From assembly GCA_029237695.1 (NCBI GenBank), contig CM055266.1, forward strand, positions 118,829,581 through 118,893,580: 64,000 nt of DNA. Reading direction: 5' to 3'. Below are positions 55,650-64,000 of this stretch, one piece after another. Source of the DNA: Conchocele bisecta. Lineage: Eukaryota; Mollusca; Bivalvia; Lucinida; Thyasiridae. Below the pieces are notes generated by a model. It was not told where the DNA came from and searched no databases. It saw only the letters and a program-made list of their open reading frames with translations. Each line of letters begins with the position of its first letter. Within the stretch, counting starts at the first letter, position 1. Position numbers and translations under genes: made by a program.

Positions 55650-57647
55650 TACCGTATTCTTGCGATTATAGGTCGCAAGAGTGCATAAGACGCACCCCTA
55701 TTTTCAGTCCAAAATCTGGGGGAAAATGTCTACATGAGATTATAAGACGCACCCAATTTTCCTAACAAAATGAAACAAAAAAAATGAAAAAAAACTCGCC
55801 AAGTTGTTGTTATTTATCCCCCCACACTGTTTTTTCATTCGTACCTTGGACGTTTTTGTCTGTATTTTCCCTATCATAGTTTGCTATGTCCGTAATTTGT
55901 CGACTATGTCCGTGATTCCCCGGTCCGTATTTCACCATGTTCTAGTATCTTCAATTACACTGTGAACGCGGTAGTACACGCTTCACTATAACACGTGCTC
56001 GGTTAGTACACGGTTGTGCATTGGCTCCCGATTTTTTTGCCTATTTGTATATCAAAATCGTGTTAAATGTGTAACAGACTATTGTCATAAATCGTGTTAA
56101 TATATTTGCAATCATATTGCTGCCGAAAGTGGTATTATATTGTTAATTATTGATTGCGGTATGTATTTTCACTTTTCAACACCATTTACGGAAACTATTT
56201 TCGAAATCAATATCTGCGTATAATCCAGAGTGTTTTTTTAACCCGTTCCTTTCTGAATACACATTTACGGATATGAAATTTATTAAATATTTTATTTTTA
56301 TTTTTGTTATTTCTCACTGAAAGTGTATGTTGTAACCACTCATTTGAACCGTCTCGATGAAACGGTTTAAATGGTGGTCGCGGCATATACTTCTGATTGC
56401 AAAGAAGGAAAATATTTAGGATTTTCCGCAAACATAAGCGTATCCTCAGCATGAAATGGGTTACTGATTGCCCCCATGATGCAAGGATGAAAGCCGCACG
56501 TTCGCCACATCTGCGGCACGCATCAAAAAGCGTGTTGACCAATCAGTGCAATTTCAAAACATAGCCTAAAGGTCACACAGTTTACAGCTCGTGCTGAATG
56601 ATGACATAAGATAATAGCACCTGTTGTCACGGTTGGGTGTTATCGATTTTTTTCCACAAAGCAACACACAACTTTCGTCTACAGTATGTAATATTTCAAA
56701 ATCAGTTGTATCTTCCGTAAATGACGCTGAAAGCAGCCTATAGCTATGACGAATTTGCATTGTCCACTGACGTAATTATAATTTTTTAAATAGAGATTGG
56801 CGAACATTGTAAACCATGTGCAGACTACGCGAATCCACCGCCTGGTCTGGCCGCTAATGCAATAAGCCGGGATTTGTCAGAGATAAAGACCTAATTCACA
56901 TAAACACGTTTGCCGTGTCATAAATAGAGTCTGGTTCTCGGTAGTATTGTTTCACTGGAACGCATTAGACAGGGTACCAGTTTAGTGACGAATACGAAAC
57001 GGACGTCAGCAACCGCGTGTGTTGATATTTGATATGGCTTTGTGGTGTAAATCTTGACACGCGGTGTGTTTGATGTCGGCCAGCTGACTTAGGCTTGCCA
57101 CTTTCATCAGCATCTTGTAAACACACAGTTTCGAAACTAATGATGGAGTTTTATAACTTTCGTGGAATTGCATTATGCATATTGGGATTTACCGTTAATG
57201 GCGTCATGCAATATTTTTTCACTGCAAAATGACACCGACCGATATGGGACCGGTAAATGTTTTCAAAAGATAATTAAAATGATAGAGGCAAGATTGTGAT
57301 TCGGCAGAGAAAATGTCGACCGGATCTGATCTTGGTATACACTGTTCGTCTTCGGTATAGAAAATGTGTACCGAATGTGACACATGGCCGGAACGAGTAA
57401 GGCGCGAGTAAAGGCGCGAACTGTTTAGAATACGAAATCAATATTCCAATACCGGATTTTACCCCAAAGACTAACAACAACAACAAATATAGGAACGCAT
57501 TTTATTTTTTTTATTTTTGGTCGTTTATGTCAATATTTCGGGTGGAAAAAAATGCTCATGTATCTACATGTATTTATAAGACGCAGGGGCTTTCTGGGAT
57601 ACAAATCTGAGTAAAAAAATGCGTCTTATAATCGCAAGAATACGGTA
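55650..57647. mobile_element. TA-flanked TIR element, 2 kb, non-autonomous
   Basis: TACCGTATTCTTGCGATTAT at the left and ATAATCGCAAGAATACGGTA at the right are perfect inverted repeats; TAAGACGCACC and a GCGTCTTATA-type string extend them. No transposase ORF. The first nine bases (TACCGTATT) match the right end of the element at 35513-36834. Confidence 0.85.
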
Positions 57648-58210
57648 CATACATTCATGAAAATTATATCTGTGTGTAGCTTATTCAATTTCCAACATTT
57701 ATTACGCAGGTACTAATATCATAATCTCAATAGCCTTTCAGTTAAACGTGTTATACTGAGGTCACTGGCATATAATTGTTTACATCCGTTAGATTGCAAT
57801 AGTTCTGCAGCAGTGGCTTGGCTGATAAGCCAATAGTTCCATAGCAGGATAAGGGCTAATGCACTCCTTTACTACTGGCGTAGGAATACATATTGAAATA
57901 ATTTGCGACCGTTCATCAACAATGATATACCTGTAATGTATGACCATCAGCCAATCAGATTGCGTGATATTTATAGAGTGCATTAGAATAATCGATAATC
58001 TTATCAGAATCTCTGGTTTTTCACCAGGCTCTACATTGGTTTGAAATAAACAATCCTAGATTGTCAGATCATTGCTCATTATTAACTGGTAATTCGCTAT
58101 GGCTTGACTGAATACAGTCTTACTGATAACAAATTTTTGTATCTTGCATATATATACGTGTCCCAACTACTTTCAAAACTTGAACTTGATATCACCAAAG
58201 ACACTAGTCT

Positions 58211-58492
58211 GTAGCCGATTTCATCAAAATTGCAAAGTGTACTTATCTAGCAAAGTATACTTTCAGGGAGTATAGAACTAATATAGAACTGACGACTGCA
58301 TATATTTGATGATTAAAAGTATGCAGAATTATTATACTGAATTTATTACATTATCACAGCCAAAATGGCTGTGATAATGTAATAAATTCAGTATAATAAA
58401 ACTTAATAAATTTATCCTTAAATTGAAAATTTCTCCCTCAAAGTATAATTTGCTAGATAAGTATACTTTGCAATGTTGATGAAATCGGCTAC
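58211..58492. mobile_element. Foldback MITE, GTAGCCTATTTCACC family
   Basis: GTAGCCGATTTCATCAAAAT at the left; GATGAAATCGGCTAC at the right; central CACAGCCAAAATGGCTGTG. Confidence 0.9.
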
Positions 58493-58885
58493 AGGTATTC
58501 TCTATTAGTATTATACCTGACAATTGCAGTAACGGTCATGTTTCCTAGTCTTGCCTGATACCAACACTAGCCTGCTAGTTTTATGTTCCCCGAAAATATT
58601 ACATTTAGTCGCCATCCTGTCTGTCATCTGTGCGTGTCCGTATGTCTGTCTGAGATTTGTGCTAATGGTTTTGGGTGCCTACTATCTCTATAACAATAAG
58701 TCGGATTAGCTTGAAACTTCATATGCGTATTTGTCATCATCCATATTTTCATTCTATCGTCCACCCATTCGGCCCATGTACTCAAAATCAATGTCAAATG
58801 ACTTAGAAATGTGTGTAAAAGTTTTTAAGGGACACATCCTCCATCAGTGATACTGATTTCTTGTATGTATTATGCCCTACAATAG

Positions 58886-58952
58886 AAGGGCTCAGTAGAA
58901 GAAGTGGGTTAAATTCCTTTGGGAATTAGCCCACTTCTTCTACTGAGCCCTT
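58886..58952. repeat. 67-bp hairpin at the exon 13 3' splice site
   Basis: AAGGGCTCAGTAGAAGAAGT (58886 on) pairs perfectly over 23 bp with the right arm ending at 58952, then imperfectly to the loop. The right arm CACTTCTTCTACTGAGCCCTT is the pyrimidine-rich stretch before CACCTGCAG. Confidence 0.93.
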
Positions 58953-58961
58953 CACCTGCAG

Positions 58962-59173
58962 TTCGGTCGGCTGATCGATCTGTGTGAGCCGAGCCACAAG
59001 AAGTACCAGATTGCGATCACCAAGGTGCTCGGCAAGTACATGGACGGCATCGTCTGCGACTCCCAGAAGACTGCCAAGGACTGTATACAGTACATGAAGG
59101 AGCAGAGGATCGAACCCGAGACCTTCCTGCCACTCGACTACCTCGACGTGAAACCTGTCAATGAGAAACTCAG
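58962..59173 (+). CDS. SMC1A: SMC1A coding exon 13
   Basis: Acceptor TTCACCTGCAG, donor AG|GTACGC. Hinge domain: [40 protein letters not shown] and [13 protein letters not shown]. The hinge dimerises with that of SMC3 and is where DNA enters or leaves the ring in current models. The coding frame runs on into the intron to 59375, but similarity ends at KLR. Confidence 0.96.
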
Positions 59174-59662
59174 GTACGCTCTTGGTTTTATGACACCGAC
59201 TGGTGAGAGGACAAAAAGCGTCACCGGCATCCGTACGTCCCATATGTATGTCATAAACTTAATGCTCAATATATTTCTCGTACTACTTCATTTCCGCTGG
59301 CATACAGTGTATGTTGAGGGGTATATAGTTTTTGTATTTTTATGTAAGTTTGTCAGTTCGTCCATCCATCAATAAAATTTGCGTTAAACGTTTTGTTTGT
59401 TGGTCCATGCGGCGACCGGGGTTATCCGTGAACCTCTGCCCACTTGTTCACAAATGCATTCCTCTGATGCTCCTCCATCATGCTGTGACAAATCCACGAT
59501 CCTCAGGCTAAACCAAAGGTTAAGGTCACATACTTTGTGAGTTCAAAACCTATCTGCTCAGATAAATTTCTTTTAATTGTATTCCCCGGACGAAAGTCTG
59601 AGGATCCTATGGACTTGATGCTGTCCGCCGCACACTTTCGGTCCAGGCCATAACTTGAATAA

Positions 59663-59802
59663 GGTTCGACCATCTCCAGCCGTGGGTAAACATTTGCCGT
59701 GGCATGAGGGAACTGTTTGAACCCCTGGGCCGTAGGCCGTGGGTTCAAACATTTCCCGAATGCCACGGCAAACGTTTACCCATGCCTGGACATGGTCGAA
59801 CG
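59663..59802. mobile_element. Foldback element, 140 bp
   Basis: GGTTCGACCATCTCC, GTGGGTAAACATTTGCCGTG and TTTGAACCC pair with their complements (CACGGCAAACGTTTACCCAT, GGGTTCAAA, GGTCGAACG); tip GGGCCGTAGGCC. Confidence 0.85.
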
Positions 59803-60489
59803 TTATTGTCACATTTCCGTCGGAAATATCGTGTAGTTAGAGCATATATGCAGTACTTTCGGTACTTTTGATAATCTGCTCCATTCAAACAGCAACAGTA
59901 CACATCACGTGATGCAGCCGCATCAATTTCAAAAGTTCAGTGCGACCGTGATCTTGTGACGTAAGAGCGCTTTCTAGTAATGTCATGAGACACATGCATT
60001 ATATAGGTGTTGGCTTGGCCCAGGAATGAGCATTGTCTACAGCCATGGTCAAACAGCACACGCTGTACGTTTGAACACGGCTTAGAGCAGTGTCGAACAA
60101 TGGCAATCATGTAACAATACCCTTGCCTTACTAGTTTTCGAGTTATATCCCATTGGTTTTTTTCACGCACTGATGTTGTGTCCGGAGCATGGCTCAAGTA
60201 GCCTTTGGAATATTCATAGACCACGACCCAAAGGTGTGTCACGCACAAGAATGACAACTCTTGCCTCACTAATTTTCTAGTTGTCTCCTGTTTTTTTCTC
60301 GCACACTGATTTTGTGTGCTGAGAATAACAATGTACATCTTGAATATGTACTGAATCATCGGTGAGCCTCGGAATTTCTACCCGTTTCTTAACTTTTTAT
60401 CAAAAGGCTCTAGTTTGGTAATCTTGATTTATAACACATATAAGGTCACAAAAATCAGGGCCCGGTTGTTGAAAACATCAGTTAGCTTA

Positions 60490-60678
60490 TATTTCATGAT
60501 TAAAAGTATGCAGAATTATTATACTGAATTTATTACATTATCACAGCCAAATTGGCTGTGATAATGAATAAATTCAGTATAATAAAAATTAATAAATTTA
60601 TCATAAAATTGAAAATTTCTCCCTCAAAGTATACTTTGCTACTAAAGTATACTTTGCAATGTTGATGAAATAGGCTAC
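60490..60678. mobile_element. Foldback MITE, GTAGCCTATTTCACC family, left end lost
   Basis: Retains AAAGTATGCAGAATTATTAT, the CACAGCCAAATTGGCTGTG hairpin and the right end GATGAAATAGGCTAC. Confidence 0.85.
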
Positions 60679-60770
60679 TGGTATCCACACAACTGGTCAC
60701 AAAATACATTAGCCACAGGGACTCAGCCGTATAATGGTCACCTACTGATACCAGGATAATGTTTCCTCAG

Positions 60771-60933
60771 AGAGATCCGGGAGCCGAAGAACGTGAAGCT
60801 AGTGGTGGACGTGATCCGCTACGAGCCTGCCTCCATCAAGAAGGCTCTGCTGTTCGCCTGCGGTAACGCCCTCGTCTGTGAGACCGTGGAGGATGCCCGC
60901 AAGGTCGCCTTCGGGGGCATGGAGCGACACAAG
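60771..60933 (+). CDS. SMC1A: SMC1A coding exon 14
   Basis: Acceptor GTTTCCTCAG, donor AAG|GTACAG. Hinge: [40 protein letters not shown] and [12 protein letters not shown]. Very close to vertebrate SMC1A over this stretch. Confidence 0.96.
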
Positions 60934-61023
60934 GTACAGTGCCCAGTGTAGCTCCTGATCAAATAACACACTTCTGTAGCCTGATATCTCCAGGCACAGT
61001 CACATATGACACCTGTATCACAT

Positions 61024-61105
61024 GGTGGCCTTCGGGGCATGGAGCGACACAAGATACAGTGACCAGTGTAGCTCCTGATCAAATATCACACTTTTGTATC
61101 CTATT
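61024..61105 (+). pseudogene. Partial tandem duplicate of SMC1A exon 14 end and intron start
   Basis: Repeats about 60903-60985 at a 121-bp offset. One G is lost in TTCGGGG (frameshift) and the donor GTACAG is ATACAG, so it cannot be used as is. Confidence 0.92.
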
Positions 61106-61203
61106 TCTCCAATCACAGCCAAATATAACACATATAAGGCCGTACTATCATATAAATAATAGATAATTGGAACGTAAGGATAATTGGAACGACACAAGGT
61201 CTG

Positions 61204-61430
61204 TCAGACATGAGGCAAGCCATGCGATTTTGTACCTAAGAATATATTTACAAAATGTATGTTAATTTCCATGCATGATGTTGACAGTCGACGAAATGTT
61301 CAGAGCAAATGCGGAATTGAATTCTGCATTTGCTATGAAAATTTCGTCAACTTATTGTCTTCATTTAAAGAATATCAGTTTCTTCATGAAAAATCGCACA
61401 TTGGGTACAAAATCACATGGCCTGTCTCGT
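61204..61430. mobile_element. Foldback MITE, GAGACACGCCATGTG family
   Basis: AGACATGAGGCAAGCCATGC and TTTTGTACCTAAGAAT at the left; TGGGTACAAAATCACATGGC and CTGTCTCG at the right. The centre pairs GAAATGTTCAGAGCAAATGC with its near-complement. Confidence 0.8.
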
Positions 61431-61434
61431 GGCT

Positions 61435-61605
61435 GTGACTGGAGAAATGAGGCTTATGGGAAATGTGACCAGTGTAGCTCCTGATCAAATAGCCTGATAA
61501 TGATGTATATTCATTATTGCTTATTACAAGCATGACGTGTGTTTAATTGATGGAATGGCGAACAGTGCAGACCCTGATCAGACTGGATCTACACTGGTCG
61601 CAAAA
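61435..61605 (+). mobile_element. GTGACTGGAGAAATG MITE
   Basis: GTGACTGGAGAAATGAGGCT at the left; GACCAGTGTAG and CTACACTGGTC form the inner inverted pair. Confidence 0.82.
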
Positions 61606-61806
61606 TACGTCACAGGGACTCGGCCATATAAATGGTCACCTACTGGTGCAAGGATAATGTTTGAATGAGACGACTCAAATGACTGGTCAAAACGTATTTT
61701 TGGTTCATATAAGCATATAATGATTTTGATCCTTTGACTTTAAAAACAGTCTGCTGTGCTGCTTCTAAACATTTATATGATTATCTCTGATATTGCACAA
61801 CGTCAA

Positions 61807-62116
61807 TTAACCCTTTCAACACCACAGGCCTGTATAGTGGTATTTGCAAAAAGTGTAGATCCAGATGAGCCGACGAGCCGTCGGGGGGGGGGGGGGGGGG
61901 GTGCCTGTATAGTGGTGTTTGCAAAAAGTGTAGATCCAGATGAGCCGCCATCTCATCAGGATCTGCACTTTTTGCAAGTTATTTTCATATTTTTAAGAAC
62001 AAAAACACCCCCTTTTCATAAATGGTCTAGTCTGAAAATCATTTTGTGACTGTTGAATTGGTTGAAAAATTAACATATCAAAATCCATTCCAGTTACTTA
62101 GGGGTGAAAGGGTTAA
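61807..62116. mobile_element. TTAA-flanked MITE, CCCTTTCA ends, with poly(G) tract
   Basis: TTAACCCTTTCAACACCAC at the left and GGGGTGAAAGGGTTAA at the right. A GCCTGTATAGTGGT(A/G)TTTGC segment is directly repeated on both sides of an 18-G run (61882 on). Reverse-orientation relative at 48247-48440. Confidence 0.78.
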
Positions 62117-62447
62117 GCTTGAAGGATTACTTCTGTATTTGGACATAGGAATGACAGTCATGCCATGATTGAAAACTGAGCCGTTCTTTATTATCTTGTT
62201 CATTTCTGCCGCCACCAGTGACTTTGTGTACCTGTCAACAGGGTGGGTGGTTGGTCGGGCGAACATGAAGGCATAAATTAATGGTACGGGTTCCTCCTTA
62301 TAGGAATCACGATTTGCCTGGTATGGCCCTCAGGTACGTTTTTATCTTTGGGTCTTTTGTTACCTGGGAGCTGAATTGGGTTATTGCCCATTATAAAATT
62401 AGTCAGATTATTACTGATCCTACTGCTTTTGAATATATATTTTTTAT

Positions 62448-63600
62448 GCCACCGGTCTCGAAGCGCCGGGTGGCATATTGTTTTTGGACCGTCCGTCCGT
62501 CCGGGCACACATTAGGGTACTTATGTGGCTAGCCCCACAGGGTTATGGACTTAGTAAAGGATAGGGTTGGTTACAATTAGCCACCTAAAAAATCCTTTTA
62601 TGTGGCTAAAAATCCTTTTATGTGGCTAATATTTAACATGTGATAAGCCACATAAGTATCCATTTGTAAGAACGTCCGTCCGTCCGTCCGTCCGGGTACA
62701 CATTAGGGTACTTATGTGGCTAGCCCCACAGGGTTATAGACTTGTTAAAGGAAAGGGTTGGTTACAATTAGCCACCTAAAAAATCGTTTTATGTGGCTAA
62801 AAATCTTTAACATATTTAACATGTGATAAGCCACATAAGTACCCTAATGTAAGAACGTCCGTCCGTCCGTCCGTCCGTCCGGGCAGACATTAGGGTACTT
62901 ATGTGGCTAGCCCCACAGGGTTATGGACTTAGTAAAGGATAGGGTTGGTTACAATTAGCCACCACCTATATGTGGCTAAAAATCCTTTTATGTGGCTAAT
63001 ATTTAACATGTGATAAGCCACATAAGTATCCATTTGTAAGAACGTCCGTCCGTCCGTCCGTCCGGGTACACATTAGGGTACTTATGTGGCTAGCCCCACA
63101 GGGTTATAGACTTGTTAAAGGATAGGGTTGGTTACAATTAGCCACCTAAAAAATCGTTTTATGTGGCTAAAAATCTTTAACATATTTAACATGTGATAAG
63201 CCACATAAGTACCCTAATGTAAGAACGTCCGTCCGTCCGTCCGTCCGTCCGTCCGTCCGTCCGTCCGTCCGTCCGTCCGTCCGTCCGTCCGTCCGTCCGT
63301 CCGTCCGTCCGTCCGTCCGTCCGTCCGTCCGGGCAGACATTAGGGTACTTATGTGGCTAGCCCCACAGGGTTATGGACTTGGTAAAGGATAGGGTTGGTT
63401 ACAATTAGCCACCTAAAAAATTATTTTATGTGGCTAAAAATCGTTTTATGTGGCTAATATTTAACATGTGATAAGCCACATAAGTATAGTACTGTAAGAA
63501 CGTCCATCCGTGCGTCCGTCACACTTTTCGGTTAACCACTTTGTCACAGTTTCTCAAATATGCTGCAGGTGGCATCCGCGTTCGACAGACGCATTTCTTG
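62448..63600 (+). repeat. GCCACCGG-type repeat with tandem (CCGT)n-capped units
   Basis: Begins ATGCCACCGG...CGGGTGGCAT. About five units of 185-190 bp follow, each with (CCGT)n, ATTAGGGTACTTATGTGGCT, GGTTGGTTACAATTAGCCAC and AGCCACATAAGTA. One (CCGT)n tract (63227-63331) is over 100 bp long. Confidence 0.93.
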
Positions 63601-63834
63601 TTTATTGTGAATATTCAGTTCTGATTTTGGGATTTTCCCCCCATTTGTACTTGTACAGGTAATATATGGGATTTAGTACTAAACCCATTGACCCGGCCTT
63701 AAATGACCTTAGCTGTTGATAGACCGTTAAACCCCAACAAACAAACAAGCAAACAAACAAAACCTGTCAACAGGCCACATTTCTTGTGCTGTCTTTTCCT
63801 ATTCATGTAATGATGCATATTTATGCTGTTGCAG

Positions 63835-63893
63835 TCGGTTGGTCTGGATGGGACCTTATTCCAGAAGTCCGGTGTTATTTCTGGTGGTGCCAG
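63835..63893 (+). CDS. SMC1A: SMC1A coding exon 15 (last in window)
   Basis: Acceptor TGCTGTTGCAG, donor AG|GTGAGT. It encodes SVGLDGTLFQKSGVISGGA, the end of the hinge; the next exon should begin the second coiled-coil arm. Confidence 0.94.
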
Positions 63894-63936
63894 GTGAGTT
63901 ATTGTAGAAAGTTACCATGAGGCTTCCCATTAGGAA

Positions 63937-64000
63937 ATAATTCCAGTACAAAAATATTTACACAATTCCCTAACATTTGATTGGTCCGTAGCAAGTCTCT
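63937..64000 (-). repeat. Copy, in reverse, of the sequence at 53665-53730
   Basis: CCCTAACATTTGATTGG and AGCAAGTCTCT are the reverse complement of AGAGACTTGCT and CCAATCAAATGTTAGGG in intron 11. It is cut by the window edge. Confidence 0.8.

Larger units (their letters stand above)
54204..58961 (+). other. SMC1A intron 12
   Basis: 4.8 kb. MITE pieces (54225-54372), hAT-like MITE (54373-54773), a three-copy TAGGGTTAACTGTATTGTAA repeat (54910-54975), foldback 54976-55117, a possible transposase N-terminus (55415-55579), a TA-flanked TIR element (55650-57647), a MITE (58211-58492) and a hairpin at the acceptor (58886-58952). 57650-58200 holds nothing recognised. Confidence 0.7.
59174..60770 (+). 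other. SMC1A intron 13
   Basis: Foldback 59663-59802, a two-copy imperfect repeat at about 60115-60330 (CTTGCC(T)TACTA.. and TTTTTTTC(A/T)CGCAC), and a MITE (60490-60678). Confidence 0.65.
60934..63834 (+). other. SMC1A intron 14
   Basis: Partial exon 14 copy (61024-61105), MITEs (61204-61430, 61435-61605, 61807-62116), an unassigned stretch (62117-62447) and a GCCACCGG-type repeat with a tandem (CCGT)n array (62448-63600). Confidence 0.75.
30797..63893 (+). other. SMC1A: SMC1A gene, first 15 coding exons (continues past the window)
   Basis: SMC1A is a core subunit of the cohesin ring, an ATPase that pairs with SMC3 in the nucleus to hold sister chromatids and form chromatin loops. The exons join in one frame: cumulative codons are 63 after exon 2, 112 after 3, 218 after 5, 289 after 6, 334 after 8, 373 after 9, 490 after 11, 516 after 12, 641 after 14 and about 660 after 15. 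Landmarks are Walker A at residues 33-40, coiled coil from about 165 to 500 and hinge from about 510. It is closer to SMC1A than to SMC2, 3 or 4 by the ENFKSY, NFLVFQG, QSQGRDL and FLPLDYL blocks. The meiotic paralogue SMC1B is not excluded, but most invertebrates have one SMC1. The C-terminal half and Walker B are beyond the window. Confidence 0.95.

Noticed and set aside
59174..59375. Exon 13 reading on to 59375
   Set aside because: SMC1 similarity ends at KLR and continues in exon 14 in phase; the rest is intron with repeat DNA.
1..64000. tRNA or rRNA genes
   Set aside because: Only degenerate A/B-box-like pieces in SINE fragments were seen; no cloverleaf with a full acceptor stem was found by eye.

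Overview
This window is animal (invertebrate) nuclear DNA, most likely from a bivalve mollusc. Split genes with GT-AG introns, LINE and Ty3/gypsy-type retroelements, tRNA-derived SINEs, many foldback MITEs and long micro- and minisatellites rule out a prokaryote. The particular repeat families point to a marine bivalve, but the species cannot be fixed from the sequence.

The only host gene I can support is SMC1A, the cohesin ATPase subunit, on the + strand. Fifteen coding exons lie between 30797 and 63893 and the gene runs off the right edge. They give one uninterrupted frame of about 660 codons: N-terminal ATPase head with Walker A, first coiled-coil arm, and most of the hinge. Every exon-exon phase is consistent. 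Exons make up only about 2 kb of 33 kb; the rest is introns filled with transposons.

Layout. 1-4050: a decayed LINE on the - strand. 4150-8887: a TIR-bounded DNA transposon on the - strand, carrying a large unfamiliar protein, a PIN/FEN-like nuclease region and a cysteine-rich CXC module. 8888-11150: AT-rich DNA with no gene. 11160-16130: a nearly complete RNase H-bearing LINE on the + strand, broken by point lesions and a tiny nested insertion. 16325-17250: a roughly 200-bp tandem repeat. 17250-22700: microsatellites, a 165-bp tandem repeat, foldbacks and two opposed minisatellites. 22860-26580: a rearranged Ty3/gypsy-type element whose integrase and gag-protease halves face opposite ways. 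26580-30450: a LINE tail, foldbacks and a 149-bp tandem array just upstream of SMC1A. 30797 to the end: SMC1A.

The features most worth attention are these. (a) The transposon at 4150-8887. (b) A 1.5-kb minisatellite in SMC1A intron 8 whose unit contains the same TTGTTGTAG|AT string used as the exon 9 acceptor. (c) Foldback elements lying directly against several SMC1A 3' splice sites, including a hairpin that contains the exon 13 pyrimidine tract. (d) Three partial duplications of SMC1A exons. (e) A three-level nested insertion in intron 5 with an 8-bp target-site duplication.
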